Positions 35,130 to 43,978 of a stretch of DNA of 64,000 bases are shown one piece after another. Both the position numbers and the translations under genes were made by a program. Numbering within the stretch: position 1 is the first letter of the stretch; every line of letters begins with the position of its first letter. The notes under the pieces are model-generated. The model was not told the origin of the DNA, did no database searches, and saw nothing but the letters and a program-made list of their open reading frames with translations. Source of the stretch: Clostridiaceae bacterium UBA6110 (GTDB taxonomy: Bacteria; Bacillota; Clostridia; Clostridiales; Clostridiaceae); the NCBI GenBank assembly GCA_002428415.1, contig DIWI01000082.1, positions 1 to 64,000 on the forward strand. The letters are read 5' to 3'.

Positions 35130-36276
35130 CTATAACAATCCGACGAGACTTGTGTTCGGCAGGGGCACAGTGGAAAATATCGGGAAATACATTGCAGGAT
35201 ATGGAGACAGGAAGGTGCTTCTCCTTTACGGAAAGGGATCAATATTCGCAAACGGCACTTACGACAAGGTAACAAAATCACTGAGGGAAAACGGCATAGA
35301 TTTCATCGAGCTTGGGGGAGTCAAGCCAAATCCTGTGCTTACCAAGGTGAGGGAAGCGGTTGAACTGATGAAGAAGGAGAAGGTAGATGGGATTGTTCCT
35401 GTCGGTGGCGGCTCGGTCTTCGATACGGCCAAGGCCTGCGCTGCAGGATACTTCTATGATGGGGATGTTTGGGACCTGTATGAGGGAAAGGCTAAGGTGA
35501 CTAAGGCCCTGCCGATATACGGTGTGCTTACGATATCTGCAACGGGTTCAGAGATGAACCACAACTCGGTTATCATGAACGAGGAAGAGAAGAAGAAGTG
35601 GGGTCTGGGATCAAAGGCCTTCTATCCAAGGCTCTCGATAGTAGATCCATCAATTCAGGCGACACTTCCCAGAAACCAGACTGTAAATGGGGCATGCGAC
35701 ACACTTGCGCATGTCTTCGAGGCCTACTTCGGAGGCACGCCAGGTACCAGGATGCAGGATGAGCTAAGCGAAGGGATAATGAGGACTACGATAGACAGTG
35801 TCAGGATACTGCTCGATGATCCTTCGGACTACGATGCCAGGGCCGAGCTGGCCTGGGCGGCTACTCTTGCTCTCAACGGACTTAACGGTCTTGGACGGAA
35901 TGGAGACTGGGCATCCCATGGAATAGAGCATTCTCTTTCAGCGTTCACTGATATCGCTCATGGCGAAGGGCTAGCCATTGTCTTTCCAGCCTGGATGAAG
36001 CATGTATACAGGGAGGATCCGGAAAAGTTCGCAAGGTTCGGCGAAAAGGTGCTCGGCATAGAGAAGTCATCAGCTGAAGACATGGCTTTGAAGGCGATAG
36101 GAGCCCTGAAGGATTTCTTCAGAAGCATCGGAGCTCCAGTAACACTAAGGGAAAGGGGTTTCACCGAGGATATGCTGGAGCCTATGGCGGAGAATGCAGT
36201 GATGAAGGGAAGCTTAGGTTCTCTGAAGAAGCTTGGTAAGGAAGATGTCCTTGAGATACTGAAGATTGCATTCTAG
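35116..36276 (+). CDS. Iron-containing alcohol dehydrogenase, YqhD/BdhA type
   Basis: ATG at 35116 follows AAGGGAGGATGGGC. The 386-residue enzyme reduces aldehydes such as butanal to alcohols, typically with NADPH. The metal ligands line up with those of YqhD shifted by one: D195 and H199 (CDTLAHVFEAYF), H268 (SHGIEHSL) and H282 (DIAHGEGLA). The nucleotide loop is PVGGGSVFDTAK. It starts inside the NUDIX gene and ends ahead of a strong terminator. Family is certain; physiological substrate is not. Confidence 0.95.
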   Translation: MKNFDYNNPTRLVFGRGTVENIGKYIAGYGDRKVLLLYGKGSIFANGTYDKVTKSLRENGIDFIELGGVKPNPVLTKVREAVELMKKEKVDGIVPVGGGSVFDTAKACAAGYFYDGDVWDLYEGKAKVTKALPIYGVLTISATGSEMNHNSVIMNEEEKKKWGLGSKAFYPRLSIVDPSIQATLPRNQTVNGACDTLAHVFEAYFGGTPGTRMQDELSEGIMRTTIDSVRILLDDPSDYDARAELAWAATLALNGLNGLGRNGDWASHGIEHSLSAFTDIAHGEGLAIVFPAWMKHVYREDPEKFARFGEKVLGIEKSSAEDMALKAIGALKDFFRSIGAPVTLRERGFTEDMLEPMAENAVMKGSLGSLKKLGKEDVLEILKIAF

Positions 36277-36327
36277 AATTTTTGACGATTCAAAAATATT
36301 GCCATATTAATAATGACAAATCATCAA

Positions 36328-36367
36328 ACAAGCCGTTCTGAATTTATTCAGAACGGCTTGTTTTTGT
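36328..36367 (+). terminator. Terminator after the alcohol dehydrogenase gene
   Basis: ACAAGCCGTTCTGAAT ... ATTCAGAACGGCTTGT perfect long stem with a small loop, then TTTTT. Confidence 0.95.
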
Positions 36368-36576
36368 CTTAAAACATGACGGGACTTTTTTGCTCCCTGC
36401 AAAACAAGCTAAAAATCCATATTTTTTCCAAACTTTTTTAAAATATTGTCAGATAAATGAAGGATAAACGAAAAATGACATTCACACCGCTAAAATATGA
36501 AATTTATCTTGCAATTGCTGAGCGGCTATACGACAATTGAATAAGAAAATGGTGAATCCAATCAGGGGGGATTATT

Positions 36577-38130
36577 TTGGGAAGTGAAGATATATATTCA
36601 GCAATAGGCGAAGGCAGGCTGAAGGTCAACAGGTCGGTGTCAAGGCTCGTCAATGACGCAGTAAGACGGAGAGAAGCAAAACTCACTGAACAGGGAGCGC
36701 TTCTTGTCATTACGGGGAAATATACAGGAAGGTCGCCTAAGGACAGGTTCATCGTGATGGATGAAACAACAAGGGATACTGTCGCATTCGGTAAGACGAA
36801 CCTCCCGGTTTCTGAGGAAGTATTCGCAAAGGTCAGAGGAAAGGTCCTGGAACATATCAAAGACAGGGACATGTTCCTTGTAAAGGCCAGGGCAGGAGCT
36901 TCAGACAAGGAGACACTGAAGATTGATGTGCTTTGCGAGACAGCGGCACAAGCTCTTTTTGCCACCCAGATATTCATAAAGGACGGGGAGAGGGAAGGAA
37001 AGCCTGATTTTACAGTGGTTGCAGTTCCAAACCTGCTGCTTTCGGGAAAAGAGGATGGTGTGAATTCAGAGGCGGGAATCCTTATAAGCTTCAAGGAAAG
37101 GCTTGTACTGATCTGCGGAACCTGCTATCTGGGCGAGATCAAGAAGTCCGTATTCAGTGTCATGAATTTCCTGATGCCTGAAGATGGCATCCTTCCGATG
37201 CACTGTTCAGCAAACACCGATGAAAACGGTAATACAGCACTATTCTTCGGGCTTTCAGGAACAGGAAAGACTACACTTTCTGCAGACTCGAAAAGGATAC
37301 TTATAGGAGATGATGAGCATGGCTGGGCTGATGACGGAGTTTTCAACTTCGAAGGCGGCTGCTATGCCAAGACTATAAACCTTGATAAGGAAAAGGAAAA
37401 GGAGATTTACCAGGCCATTAGGTTCGGTTCACTTCTTGAGAATGTCGTTGTAAACAAGAATGGCGAGCCTGATTATACTGATGCCTCACTTACAGAGAAT
37501 ACAAGGTGCACATATCCCATAGGGTACATCGAGAATGCTTCAGCCTCAGGAACAGGGTCAATACCCAGGACAATACTGTTCCTTACAGCGGATGCGTTTG
37601 GCGTGCTTCCTCCAATCTCCAGGCTGAGCAAGGAAGGTGCCATGTACCATTTCATGTCAGGCTACACATCAAAGCTTGCAGGAACCGAGAGGGGAATAGT
37701 GAATCCTGAAACTACATTCTCTGCGCTGTTCGGCGAACCGTTCATGCCGAGGAGGATCGAGGAATATGCAAGGCTTCTTGGTGAGAAGATCGAAGCCCAT
37801 GAGACAGATGTCTATCTCATAAACACGGGGTGGACCGCAGGAGCGTATGGGACAGGAAACAGGGTTCCGCTGAAATACACAAGGCTCATGGTGGAGGCTG
37901 CCATTGAAGGCAAGCTTAAGAATGTAGAATATGAGAAGGACCATGTCTTCAACCTTGACATCCCGACCGAGGTGGATGGGGTTCCAAAGGAGCTTCTTCA
38001 TCCGAGAAGGCTATGGAAGGATGCCAAAGATTACGACAGGACTTCCCAGATGCTTGCAGAAAGGTTCAGGGAGAACTTCAAAAGGTTCCCGGATGCTGAC
38101 GAAGCTATAAGGATGGCAGGACCTGTCTAG
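36577..38130 (+). CDS. pckA: Phosphoenolpyruvate carboxykinase (ATP)
   Basis: The TTG start at 36577 is set by AGGGGGGAT 5 bp upstream and no alternative start nearby. The 517-residue enzyme interconverts oxaloacetate and phosphoenolpyruvate with ATP. It shows TGKYTGRSPKDRF near residue 47, the P-loop GLSGTGKTT (about 225-233), DDEHGWADDGVFNFEGGCYAK (metal and substrate residues), and NTRCTYPI. Length is normal for the ATP family. The 300 bp before it are A+T-rich and hold no gene and no clear regulatory structure. It is monocistronic with its own terminator. Confidence 0.97.
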   Translation: MGSEDIYSAIGEGRLKVNRSVSRLVNDAVRRREAKLTEQGALLVITGKYTGRSPKDRFIVMDETTRDTVAFGKTNLPVSEEVFAKVRGKVLEHIKDRDMFLVKARAGASDKETLKIDVLCETAAQALFATQIFIKDGEREGKPDFTVVAVPNLLLSGKEDGVNSEAGILISFKERLVLICGTCYLGEIKKSVFSVMNFLMPEDGILPMHCSANTDENGNTALFFGLSGTGKTTLSADSKRILIGDDEHGWADDGVFNFEGGCYAKTINLDKEKEKEIYQAIRFGSLLENVVVNKNGEPDYTDASLTENTRCTYPIGYIENASASGTGSIPRTILFLTADAFGVLPPISRLSKEGAMYHFMSGYTSKLAGTERGIVNPETTFSALFGEPFMPRRIEEYARLLGEKIEAHETDVYLINTGWTAGAYGTGNRVPLKYTRLMVEAAIEGKLKNVEYEKDHVFNLDIPTEVDGVPKELLHPRRLWKDAKDYDRTSQMLAERFRENFKRFPDADEAIRMAGPV

Positions 38131-38139
38131 AATAACCGA

Positions 38140-38170
38140 AACAAGGCCCCGAATTTTCGGGGCCTTGTAG
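38140..38170. terminator. Terminator between pckA and the methyltransferase gene
   Basis: ACAAGGCCCCGA ... TCGGGGCCTTGT stem with a 4-nt loop. The weak T tract makes it a strong hairpin rather than an ideal terminator. Confidence 0.8.
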
Positions 38171-38194
38171 GATATATGCAACTTTTACAGAGGA

Positions 38195-39067
38195 TCAGAT
38201 TTCCTTTGCCTTCCAGCCTATGACCATGGTCTTTGACTCCCTGAAGAACTTCACCTTGCCGTCCTCCTCAAGAGAAAAATAAGGCTCCAGGTTTGTCCTG
38301 AATATCTTATCCTCATCCTCGTCGAGAAGTGGATTGTCAAAGTCTTCAAGGGACATGAGCGCGATCTTTCTCAGGTCCTGATATGCATCCTCCCGGGTCA
38401 TGTATATCCTTTCAAAGCCATCATTCAAGAGACTCATGACCGGATCAAGGCCCAGGTCATAAAGCATGTTGAATATGGTATTGTAGCCATATATCCTCTG
38501 GCTTTTCGCCTCTTCCTCCCTGGATATCCGGCCTCTCACATCAAGCAGCATTTCGTGCTGGATATCCTTAAGGCTTGGATAGTCATAGGGATAGATTACG
38601 AAGACGTATTTCCTCGAAAGTATGTTTAGTCTCCTTATGTCTTCAATGCCGACGGACCTTGTGGTTATGACAACATCGAACTTTTCACCTGGCTTTCCGG
38701 GCTCAGGCAGTGACCAGTCAAGACGCCTGAAGATTATGTTGTCCTGTTCGGCTTTCCTTGCATTATCCTTGCAGACTGCCAGCATCCTTTCAGAGGCATC
38801 AAAGGCTGTCAGCTTTTTTACGCGTTTGGCTATGGGAAGCGCAAGCCTTCCTGAACCGCAGCCGACAATAAGCACAGAGTCAGCAGTGGAAAGAGGAAGT
38901 GAGTTGCACTGGTTAGTCGTGTATTGCGTTCCAAAGCCTGCCAGGTGGTCGAACGAGGATGCAAGCTTTGCCATATTCTCGGTTGATTCAGCATCATGAC
39001 CTGCTATGCCAGGATTCGAGGCCGGACCCATCTTCTGAAGGAGTCCCCAGTTTATAAGGCTTTCCAT
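38195..39067 (-). CDS. Class I SAM-dependent methyltransferase
   Basis: ATG at 39067 follows AAGGAGGTTCATC; an upstream in-frame start at 39103 has no such site. The 290-residue protein has the SAM-binding motif VLIVGCGSGRLALPIAK (about 72-88), the acidic end of the second strand (LTAFDASERML) and motif post I (KFDVVITTRSVG). The 170-residue C-terminal part is unassigned. Substrate unknown. Confidence 0.87.
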   Translation of the reverse strand: MESLINWGLLQKMGPASNPGIAGHDAESTENMAKLASSFDHLAGFGTQYTTNQCNSLPLSTADSVLIVGCGSGRLALPIAKRVKKLTAFDASERMLAVCKDNARKAEQDNIIFRRLDWSLPEPGKPGEKFDVVITTRSVGIEDIRRLNILSRKYVFVIYPYDYPSLKDIQHEMLLDVRGRISREEEAKSQRIYGYNTIFNMLYDLGLDPVMSLLNDGFERIYMTREDAYQDLRKIALMSLEDFDNPLLDEDEDKIFRTNLEPYFSLEEDGKVKFFRESKTMVIGWKAKEI

Positions 39068-39306
39068 GATGAACCTCCTTGTATAATGATAGCGATAAGG
39101 CAAAATATTATTTTATACGCTAATTATATCAAAATATCCACGCTGTCATTATTAAATTAATTGATGAAATATGAACAGGCTGTAAAGTAAATTAGCGTAG
39201 CAATATTACTAAGATATGATAAGAAATGAACTGGATACCTTGAATTTGCATTCAATGATTGCAGGAAAATCAGGACAAAATAGATACTATTGTCTGATTA
39301 CATTGG

Positions 39307-39335
39307 TTTACATGGACCGTTGGCAGGATTATAAT
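39307..39335 (+). promoter_or_regulatory. SigA-type promoter of uppP
   Basis: TTTACA (39307-39312), 17-bp spacer, TATAAT (39330-39335), 28 bp before the ATG. Confidence 0.8.
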
Positions 39336-39362
39336 GTAAGGAGCGAAATTCCGGAGGTATTT

Positions 39363-40202
39363 ATGGATATATATTTCATATTCAAAGCAGTGGTGATAGC
39401 AATAGTTGAAGGTATAACAGAATTTCTGCCTGTATCATCAACAGGCCACATGATAATTGTGGGAGACCTGATAGGCTTTCCTGAGACCGAGTTCACGAAG
39501 ATGTTCAATGTGGTCATACAGCTTGGTGCGATCCTTGCCATAGTCGTACTGTACTTCAATAAGCTTATGGGACTTCTTGTTTCTCTTCTGAGAGGCGAGA
39601 GGAGCGGAATAGCATTTACTAAAGCACTAATCATAGGAGTGATTCCGGCAGGAATCCTGGGGGTCCTTTTCGAGGACACCATTGACAAGTACCTGTTCAA
39701 GCCAATACCTGTGATCATCGGCCTCTTTGTAGGAGCTGTTCTCCTCATAGTGGTTGAGAACAGGTTCAGGAGGAAGGCGAAGACCCACAATGTTGAGGAC
39801 ATAACACCAATGCAGGCTCTCAAGGTGGGACTGTTCCAGTGCCTTGCAATGTGGCCTGGTATGTCCAGGTCCTCATCGACCATAATGGGAGGCTGGATAT
39901 CAGGACTGTCATCTTCCGTCGCGGCAGAATTCTCTTTCTTCCTTGCGATTCCAATAATGCTTGGTGCATCGCTCCTTAAGCTTGTAAAGTTCCAGATGGA
40001 GTTTGGACTTGGAAGCCTTGATTCAACAGAGCTTGTGTCCTTCGGGCTTGGGTTCGTTGTGGCGTTTATTGTGGCTCTTGTCTGTGTCAAGGGATTCGTG
40101 GGCTTTGTCAAGAAAAGGCCAATGAGGATTTTTGCAGTATACAGGATAGCACTTTCGATAATCCTCGTACTGCTTGCAGCATTCAAGGTTGTTTCATTCT
40201 AG
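39363..40202 (+). CDS. uppP: Undecaprenyl-diphosphatase
   Basis: ATG at 39363 has CCGGAGGTATTT upstream and is only 28 bp from a good -10 box, which rules out the longer frame from 39216. The 279-residue membrane enzyme recycles undecaprenyl pyrophosphate to the monophosphate carrier for wall synthesis. Both signature segments are present: EGITEFLPVSSTGHM (about 15-29) and GMSRSSSTIMGG (about 161-172). About eight transmembrane helices are visible. Family members confer bacitracin resistance when overexpressed. Confidence 0.96.
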   Translation: MDIYFIFKAVVIAIVEGITEFLPVSSTGHMIIVGDLIGFPETEFTKMFNVVIQLGAILAIVVLYFNKLMGLLVSLLRGERSGIAFTKALIIGVIPAGILGVLFEDTIDKYLFKPIPVIIGLFVGAVLLIVVENRFRRKAKTHNVEDITPMQALKVGLFQCLAMWPGMSRSSSTIMGGWISGLSSSVAAEFSFFLAIPIMLGASLLKLVKFQMEFGLGSLDSTELVSFGLGFVVAFIVALVCVKGFVGFVKKRPMRIFAVYRIALSIILVLLAAFKVVSF

Positions 40203-40280
40203 AATTGCCATTGCACTTAATAAATATTCCCTGATGTGATAGAATGTATATGATTCAAAATAATGATGGAGCTGAATAGT

Positions 40281-41039
40281 ATGAAAGAAATTAAAAGATA
40301 TCTTGAAGACAGGCTTGGAAAATACAGTTTCTATTTTGAGGACTTAAAATCCGGCTACATATTCGGTTATAACGAACATGTGAAGATGACCTCAGCAGGC
40401 TGCATGAAGCTTCCCGTAGCCATGGTCGTCATGAAGGAGATTGAGACCGGAAAGCTTTCACTTGACCAGATGGTCATGGTGACCGAGAAGGACAAGGTCG
40501 AAGGATCTGGAATCCTCAAGGAGTTCCTTGAAAGGGAGTATTCAATAAGAGAGCTGATAACAGTCATGCTCATGGACTCCGACAATACAGCGACTCAGAA
40601 GCTTGTATCCCTTCTGGGATACGGCAACATCAATTCATACATCCAGGGAATGGGCTTGAAGAACACCATGATGAACGATATGCCGGGTTCAGTGATAAAC
40701 CTGACGACAAGCTATGACCTTTCCATGTGCTGGAAGCATCTGAAGAACAGGAGCTATATCAATGACGATAACTCACAGCTTCTCATAGATATACTGAAGA
40801 AGCAGCACAAGAAGACTAAGACCGCATTTTACATCGAGGAGCCTCTGAAATCGAGGATAGCATCAAAGCCTGGAGATATGGACGGAGTAGAAAACGACAC
40901 TACTCTCATCGAGCTCCAGAAGGGTGACTTCGTATTCACCATAATGAGCTCAGAGCTTCCAAACAGCGTCTACGGACTTGTAAGCCTTGCAAAGGCCGGC
41001 AAGATGATCTGGGACAACATAAAGTACAACTGGAGCTAA
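40281..41039 (+). CDS. Serine-hydrolase (class A beta-lactamase-like) fold protein lacking the nucleophile
   Basis: ATG at 40281 with GGAG 9 bp upstream is preferred to 40263. The 252-residue product aligns by eye with the beta-lactamase2 fold: RELITVMLMDSDNTATQKLV holds the SDN motif, and MKLPVAMVV follows the active-site Lys. Where SxxK is expected the sequence is S38-A39-G40-C41-M42-K43, so the nucleophile position four before... is Gly40. The KTG triad is K-P-G (ASKPGDMDG). There is no signal peptide. It may be a non-catalytic relative or use Ser38 or Cys41; the sequence does not settle it. Confidence 0.75.
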   Translation: MKEIKRYLEDRLGKYSFYFEDLKSGYIFGYNEHVKMTSAGCMKLPVAMVVMKEIETGKLSLDQMVMVTEKDKVEGSGILKEFLEREYSIRELITVMLMDSDNTATQKLVSLLGYGNINSYIQGMGLKNTMMNDMPGSVINLTTSYDLSMCWKHLKNRSYINDDNSQLLIDILKKQHKKTKTAFYIEEPLKSRIASKPGDMDGVENDTTLIELQKGDFVFTIMSSELPNSVYGLVSLAKAGKMIWDNIKYNWS

Positions 41040-41042
41040 GAA

Positions 41043-41073
41043 TTTCCCCGCATTTTAAATGCGGGGTTTTTTA
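41043..41073 (+). terminator. Terminator after the serine-hydrolase-like gene
   Basis: CCCCGCATTT-TAA-ATGCGGGG stem followed by six T. Confidence 0.93.
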
Positions 41074-41191
41074 TTTCAGCTTTTTGAGAAATATGGAACA
41101 AACTATTCACTTTTTGTTATTTCTTGGTTCACCAAGAGCAAGGTGATTTAATTGTATAATCAAAGTGTAAAAATGTCAGGGAGGTAATCAT

Positions 41192-42376
41192 ATGAAGAAC
41201 CTGAAGAGATTGGTGCTTGCATCTCTCATGACGCTTCTCATTGTCCTGCCGGACGTACCCGCTGCGGCTGCTCCGGAGGTTCAAAGCACATTGACACCGA
41301 TACAGACACTAGGCAAGATGATTTTCTTCGATACTGACTTATCCGCGAATTCGATGATGTCCTGCGCGACCTGCCATGCGCCTGAAGTTGGCTTTACAGG
41401 ACCAGATGAGATCGTCAATGACACTACCGTGGTTTATCCCGGAGCGATTTCGACAAGATTCGGAAACCGCAAGCCGCCTTCGGCAGCCTATGGCGGGGAA
41501 AGTCCAATCCTATACTACGATGAGGCTGAAGAAGTCTGGATAGGCGGAATGTTCTGGGATGGAAGAGCTACCGGCTGGACATTAGGTGACCCTCTTGCAG
41601 AACAGGCACAGGGACCGTTCCTTAATCCGCTGGAGCAGGCTATGCCAAATGCAAGGACCGTATGCGTCAAAGTATCTCTTTCTGATTATGCTGGCCTTTT
41701 TGAAGAGGTATGGGGAAAGGGCTCCCTGGATTACAAGAAGGACGTCTCAGGAACCTATGAGCGTATTGCCAGATCAATTTCTGCATATGAGAAGAGCGAC
41801 GAGGTCAACCCGTTCTCCTCGAAGTATGACTTCTATCTCAAGGGTGAAGCTGAACTTACAGAGCTTGAGCTTGAGGGATTGAACCTCTTCAACGGGGAGG
41901 CAATGTGCTCTGCCTGCCATATTTCTGAAGGTGAAAAGCCGCTCTTTACAGACTTCACTTATGACAATCTTGGAATTCCAAGGTATGAGGACAATCCGTT
42001 CTACGACATGCCTAAGAAATGGAATCCTGACGGTGAGGAATGGGTGGACCTTGGACTCGGAGGCTTCCTGATGGCTGCCGGATACGATGAAGAGGTATAT
42101 GAGCCTGAGCTTGGAAAGTTCAAGGTTCCGACCCTGAGGAATGTCGACCTGAGGCCATATGAGGGCTTCGTAAAGGCCTTCGGCCACAACGGCTATTTCA
42201 AGTCGCTGGAGGATATGGTTGAGTTCTACAATTCCCGTGACGTAGGAGGCTGGCCTGAGCCGGAATATGCGGAAACAGTGAACACTGATGAGCTGGGCGA
42301 TCTTGGTCTCACACCTCAAGAGGTCAATGCAATCGTCGCATTCCTTAAGACTCTGTCAGACGGATATGAGCCTTAG
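41192..42376 (+). CDS. Secreted dihaem cytochrome c peroxidase (CcpA/MauG family)
   Basis: This 394-residue protein has a Sec signal peptide (about 1-27, ending AAAA) and two haem c sites: C58-ATCH and C239-SACH. Family members reduce hydrogen peroxide with electrons from small cytochromes or quinol pathways, outside the membrane. CAGGGAGGTAATCAT precedes the ATG, and a terminator follows, so it is monocistronic. Haem attachment would depend on the ResB/ResC pair encoded at 56993-59094, since no other maturation system is seen. The electron donor is not encoded nearby. Confidence 0.92.
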   Translation: MKNLKRLVLASLMTLLIVLPDVPAAAAPEVQSTLTPIQTLGKMIFFDTDLSANSMMSCATCHAPEVGFTGPDEIVNDTTVVYPGAISTRFGNRKPPSAAYGGESPILYYDEAEEVWIGGMFWDGRATGWTLGDPLAEQAQGPFLNPLEQAMPNARTVCVKVSLSDYAGLFEEVWGKGSLDYKKDVSGTYERIARSISAYEKSDEVNPFSSKYDFYLKGEAELTELELEGLNLFNGEAMCSACHISEGEKPLFTDFTYDNLGIPRYEDNPFYDMPKKWNPDGEEWVDLGLGGFLMAAGYDEEVYEPELGKFKVPTLRNVDLRPYEGFVKAFGHNGYFKSLEDMVEFYNSRDVGGWPEPEYAETVNTDELGDLGLTPQEVNAIVAFLKTLSDGYEP

Positions 42377-42423
42377 GATGAAATTTGAAAGATTACTTTT
42401 CAGGTAAAATTTTAGTGTCAGAC

Positions 42424-42448
42424 AAGCCGGCCATGTGGCCGGCTTTCT
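42424..42448 (+). terminator. Terminator after the peroxidase gene
   Basis: AAGCCGGCC-ATGT-GGCCGGCTT stem with a T-containing tail. Confidence 0.88.
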
Positions 42449-42590
42449 ATTTATATATGAATGCCATGGTGTGTCTTAACACATATTTATATATGCTTCC
42501 GGACAATCTTAATGAATGCAATAAAATATACATAATTATGAGGAAAGAAAAATATTTTTTTGCTAATGTTCCTTTTTGGAATTTAATCAG

Positions 42591-42619
42591 TTTACAAACC
42601 GTTTACACAACACTATAAT
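42591..42619 (+). promoter_or_regulatory. Promoter with two TTTACA boxes 11 bp apart
   Basis: TTTACA at 42591-42596 is 17 bp from TATAAT (42614-42619). A second TTTACA at 42602-42607 lies in the spacer. The two boxes with a 5-bp gap match the Bacillus PhoP-box geometry, but the first may just be the -35 box. Confidence 0.65.
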
Positions 42620-42650
42620 TTAGTAAAAACAACAGGTAAGGTGTACATAA

Positions 42651-43181
42651 ATGGAACTGTCAGCAGATATCCAGGAACTGGTCATAAGAGAAGCGACATC
42701 AAGGGATAAGGAAGCGATAAAATGTTATATTGCTAAAAATGGCAGGGACAGTAAGACAACGACCTTCGGTGACCTCATGTGGCACAACATGCTTGAGATG
42801 GGTGACGGAATGCTCGAGAAGCACCTGTCCAGGTGGGGAAACCATGTCTTGCTTGCGATATCAGGAGACTCGATAATTGGACTTGGAATTGTTGCTACCT
42901 CAGGAACTGATAAGTTCAGGCATATAGGGGAGCTGACTCTTTCAATTAAGGAAGATTTCTGGCACATGGGAGTAGGCAGGGAGCTGATCCAGAGGACCAT
43001 ACTCGAGTGCAAGGAAAAGGGGGTCATAAGGAAGCTTAACCTAAGAGTCCGGGAAGACCAGGAATCCTGCAGGCAGCTTTACAAGTCCCTGGGCTTCTAT
43101 GAAGAAGGAACGCTTGCAAGGGACGTCTGCATAAGCGGAATGTTCTTCTCATCCATACTATACGGAAGAAATATAGACTGA
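42651..43181 (+). CDS. GNAT-family N-acetyltransferase
   Basis: This 176-residue protein has GNAT features: LVIREATSRDKEAIKCYI at the N-terminus, HIGELTLSIKEDFWHMGVGRELIQ (motif A, acetyl-CoA pyrophosphate loop, residues about 88-111), and NLRVREDQESCRQLYKSLGFYEEG (motif B). The AAGGTG ribosome site is 8 bp upstream. It resembles RimI/RimJ-like and PhnO-like small acetyltransferases. Substrate unknown. A terminator separates it from the two-component system. Confidence 0.9.
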   Translation: MELSADIQELVIREATSRDKEAIKCYIAKNGRDSKTTTFGDLMWHNMLEMGDGMLEKHLSRWGNHVLLAISGDSIIGLGIVATSGTDKFRHIGELTLSIKEDFWHMGVGRELIQRTILECKEKGVIRKLNLRVREDQESCRQLYKSLGFYEEGTLARDVCISGMFFSSILYGRNID

Positions 43182-43186
43182 TATGA

Positions 43187-43213
43187 GGCGGTGCAAAAAG
43201 CACCGCCCTTTTC
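43187..43213 (+). terminator. Terminator after the GNAT gene
   Basis: GGCGGTGC-AAAAA-GCACCGCC stem followed by CTTTTCTT. Confidence 0.88.
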
Positions 43214-43284
43214 TTGCCCGTTTTCGTGGATTTTGCGTAACATGGAGAATGAAAATCATATATACTTTAGTAGAGGTGTTTGTG

Positions 43285-43974
43285 ATGAATGAGAAGATAT
43301 ATATTGCAGAGGATGAAGCAGGCATAAGGGAAACGGTGAAGACCTTCCTTGAAAGCGAAGGCTATCAGGTGGAAGGCTTCATGAACGGGGACCTGCTTTA
43401 CGACAGGTTCCTTGAGGAGCCCTGCGACCTTTGCATACTGGACGTACTGATGCCCGGTTCGACGGGATTCCAGATAACCAAGAAGATAAGGGACATAAGC
43501 TCGGTTCCCATAATAATACTTACTGCCAGAGACAGTGACATTGACTACGCCACCGGGATAAACCTGGGGAGCGACGACTACTTCACGAAGCCATTCAGTG
43601 CAATATCTCTCGTAATGAGGGTAAAGGCCATGCTGAGGCGCGTCCAGCTTGACAAAAGTGACCGGGCAGTCGACACAGAGGAAAAGGTGACCTACGGAGA
43701 CGTGACGATAAACAGGAAGACCATGAAGGTTACTGCCGGTGACTCTGAAGTAGACCTTACACCAAGTGAATACAACCTGCTTCTTTATCTTGCCGAAAAC
43801 AGGGACAGGGCTGTGTCAAGGGATGAGCTGCTCGACAAGATATGGGGCTACGGCAAGGACATTGAAACCAGGGCATGCGACGATACTGTAAGAAGGTTAA
43901 GAAAGAAGCTTCAGGGCTCAAAGGTCAAGGTAGAGACTGTATGGGGCTTCGGATTCACGCTCAAGGAGGAATGA
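43285..43974 (+). CDS. OmpR-family response regulator of the polyphosphate/CotH locus
   Basis: ATG at 43285 with GAGGTG upstream; the frame is open from 43183 but that part overlaps a terminator. The 229-residue protein has a receiver domain with E9-D10-E11, phosphoacceptor D53 and Lys in FTKPF. Its winged helix spans about 135-227 (TPSEYNLLLYLAENRD ... CDDTVRRLRKKLQ). It is followed by its kinase (4-bp gap), then a terminator and the VTC-DUF4956-CotH operon. That operon's upstream region has TTTAC boxes at 11-bp period, which fits a regulator of this family. Confidence 0.95.
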   Translation: MNEKIYIAEDEAGIRETVKTFLESEGYQVEGFMNGDLLYDRFLEEPCDLCILDVLMPGSTGFQITKKIRDISSVPIIILTARDSDIDYATGINLGSDDYFTKPFSAISLVMRVKAMLRRVQLDKSDRAVDTEEKVTYGDVTINRKTMKVTAGDSEVDLTPSEYNLLLYLAENRDRAVSRDELLDKIWGYGKDIETRACDDTVRRLRKKLQGSKVKVETVWGFGFTLKEE

Positions 43975-43978
43975 CCAT

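Noticed and set aside
39298..39313. Second pair of TTACAT boxes before uppP as a PhoP-type site
   Set aside because: The spacing is 10 bp, not 11, and one box is the -35 element itself, so chance is the simpler reading.
39329..40186. 285-codon frame antisense to uppP
   Set aside because: Shadow of a conserved membrane protein gene with a clear promoter and ribosome site; the antisense product has no recognisable features.
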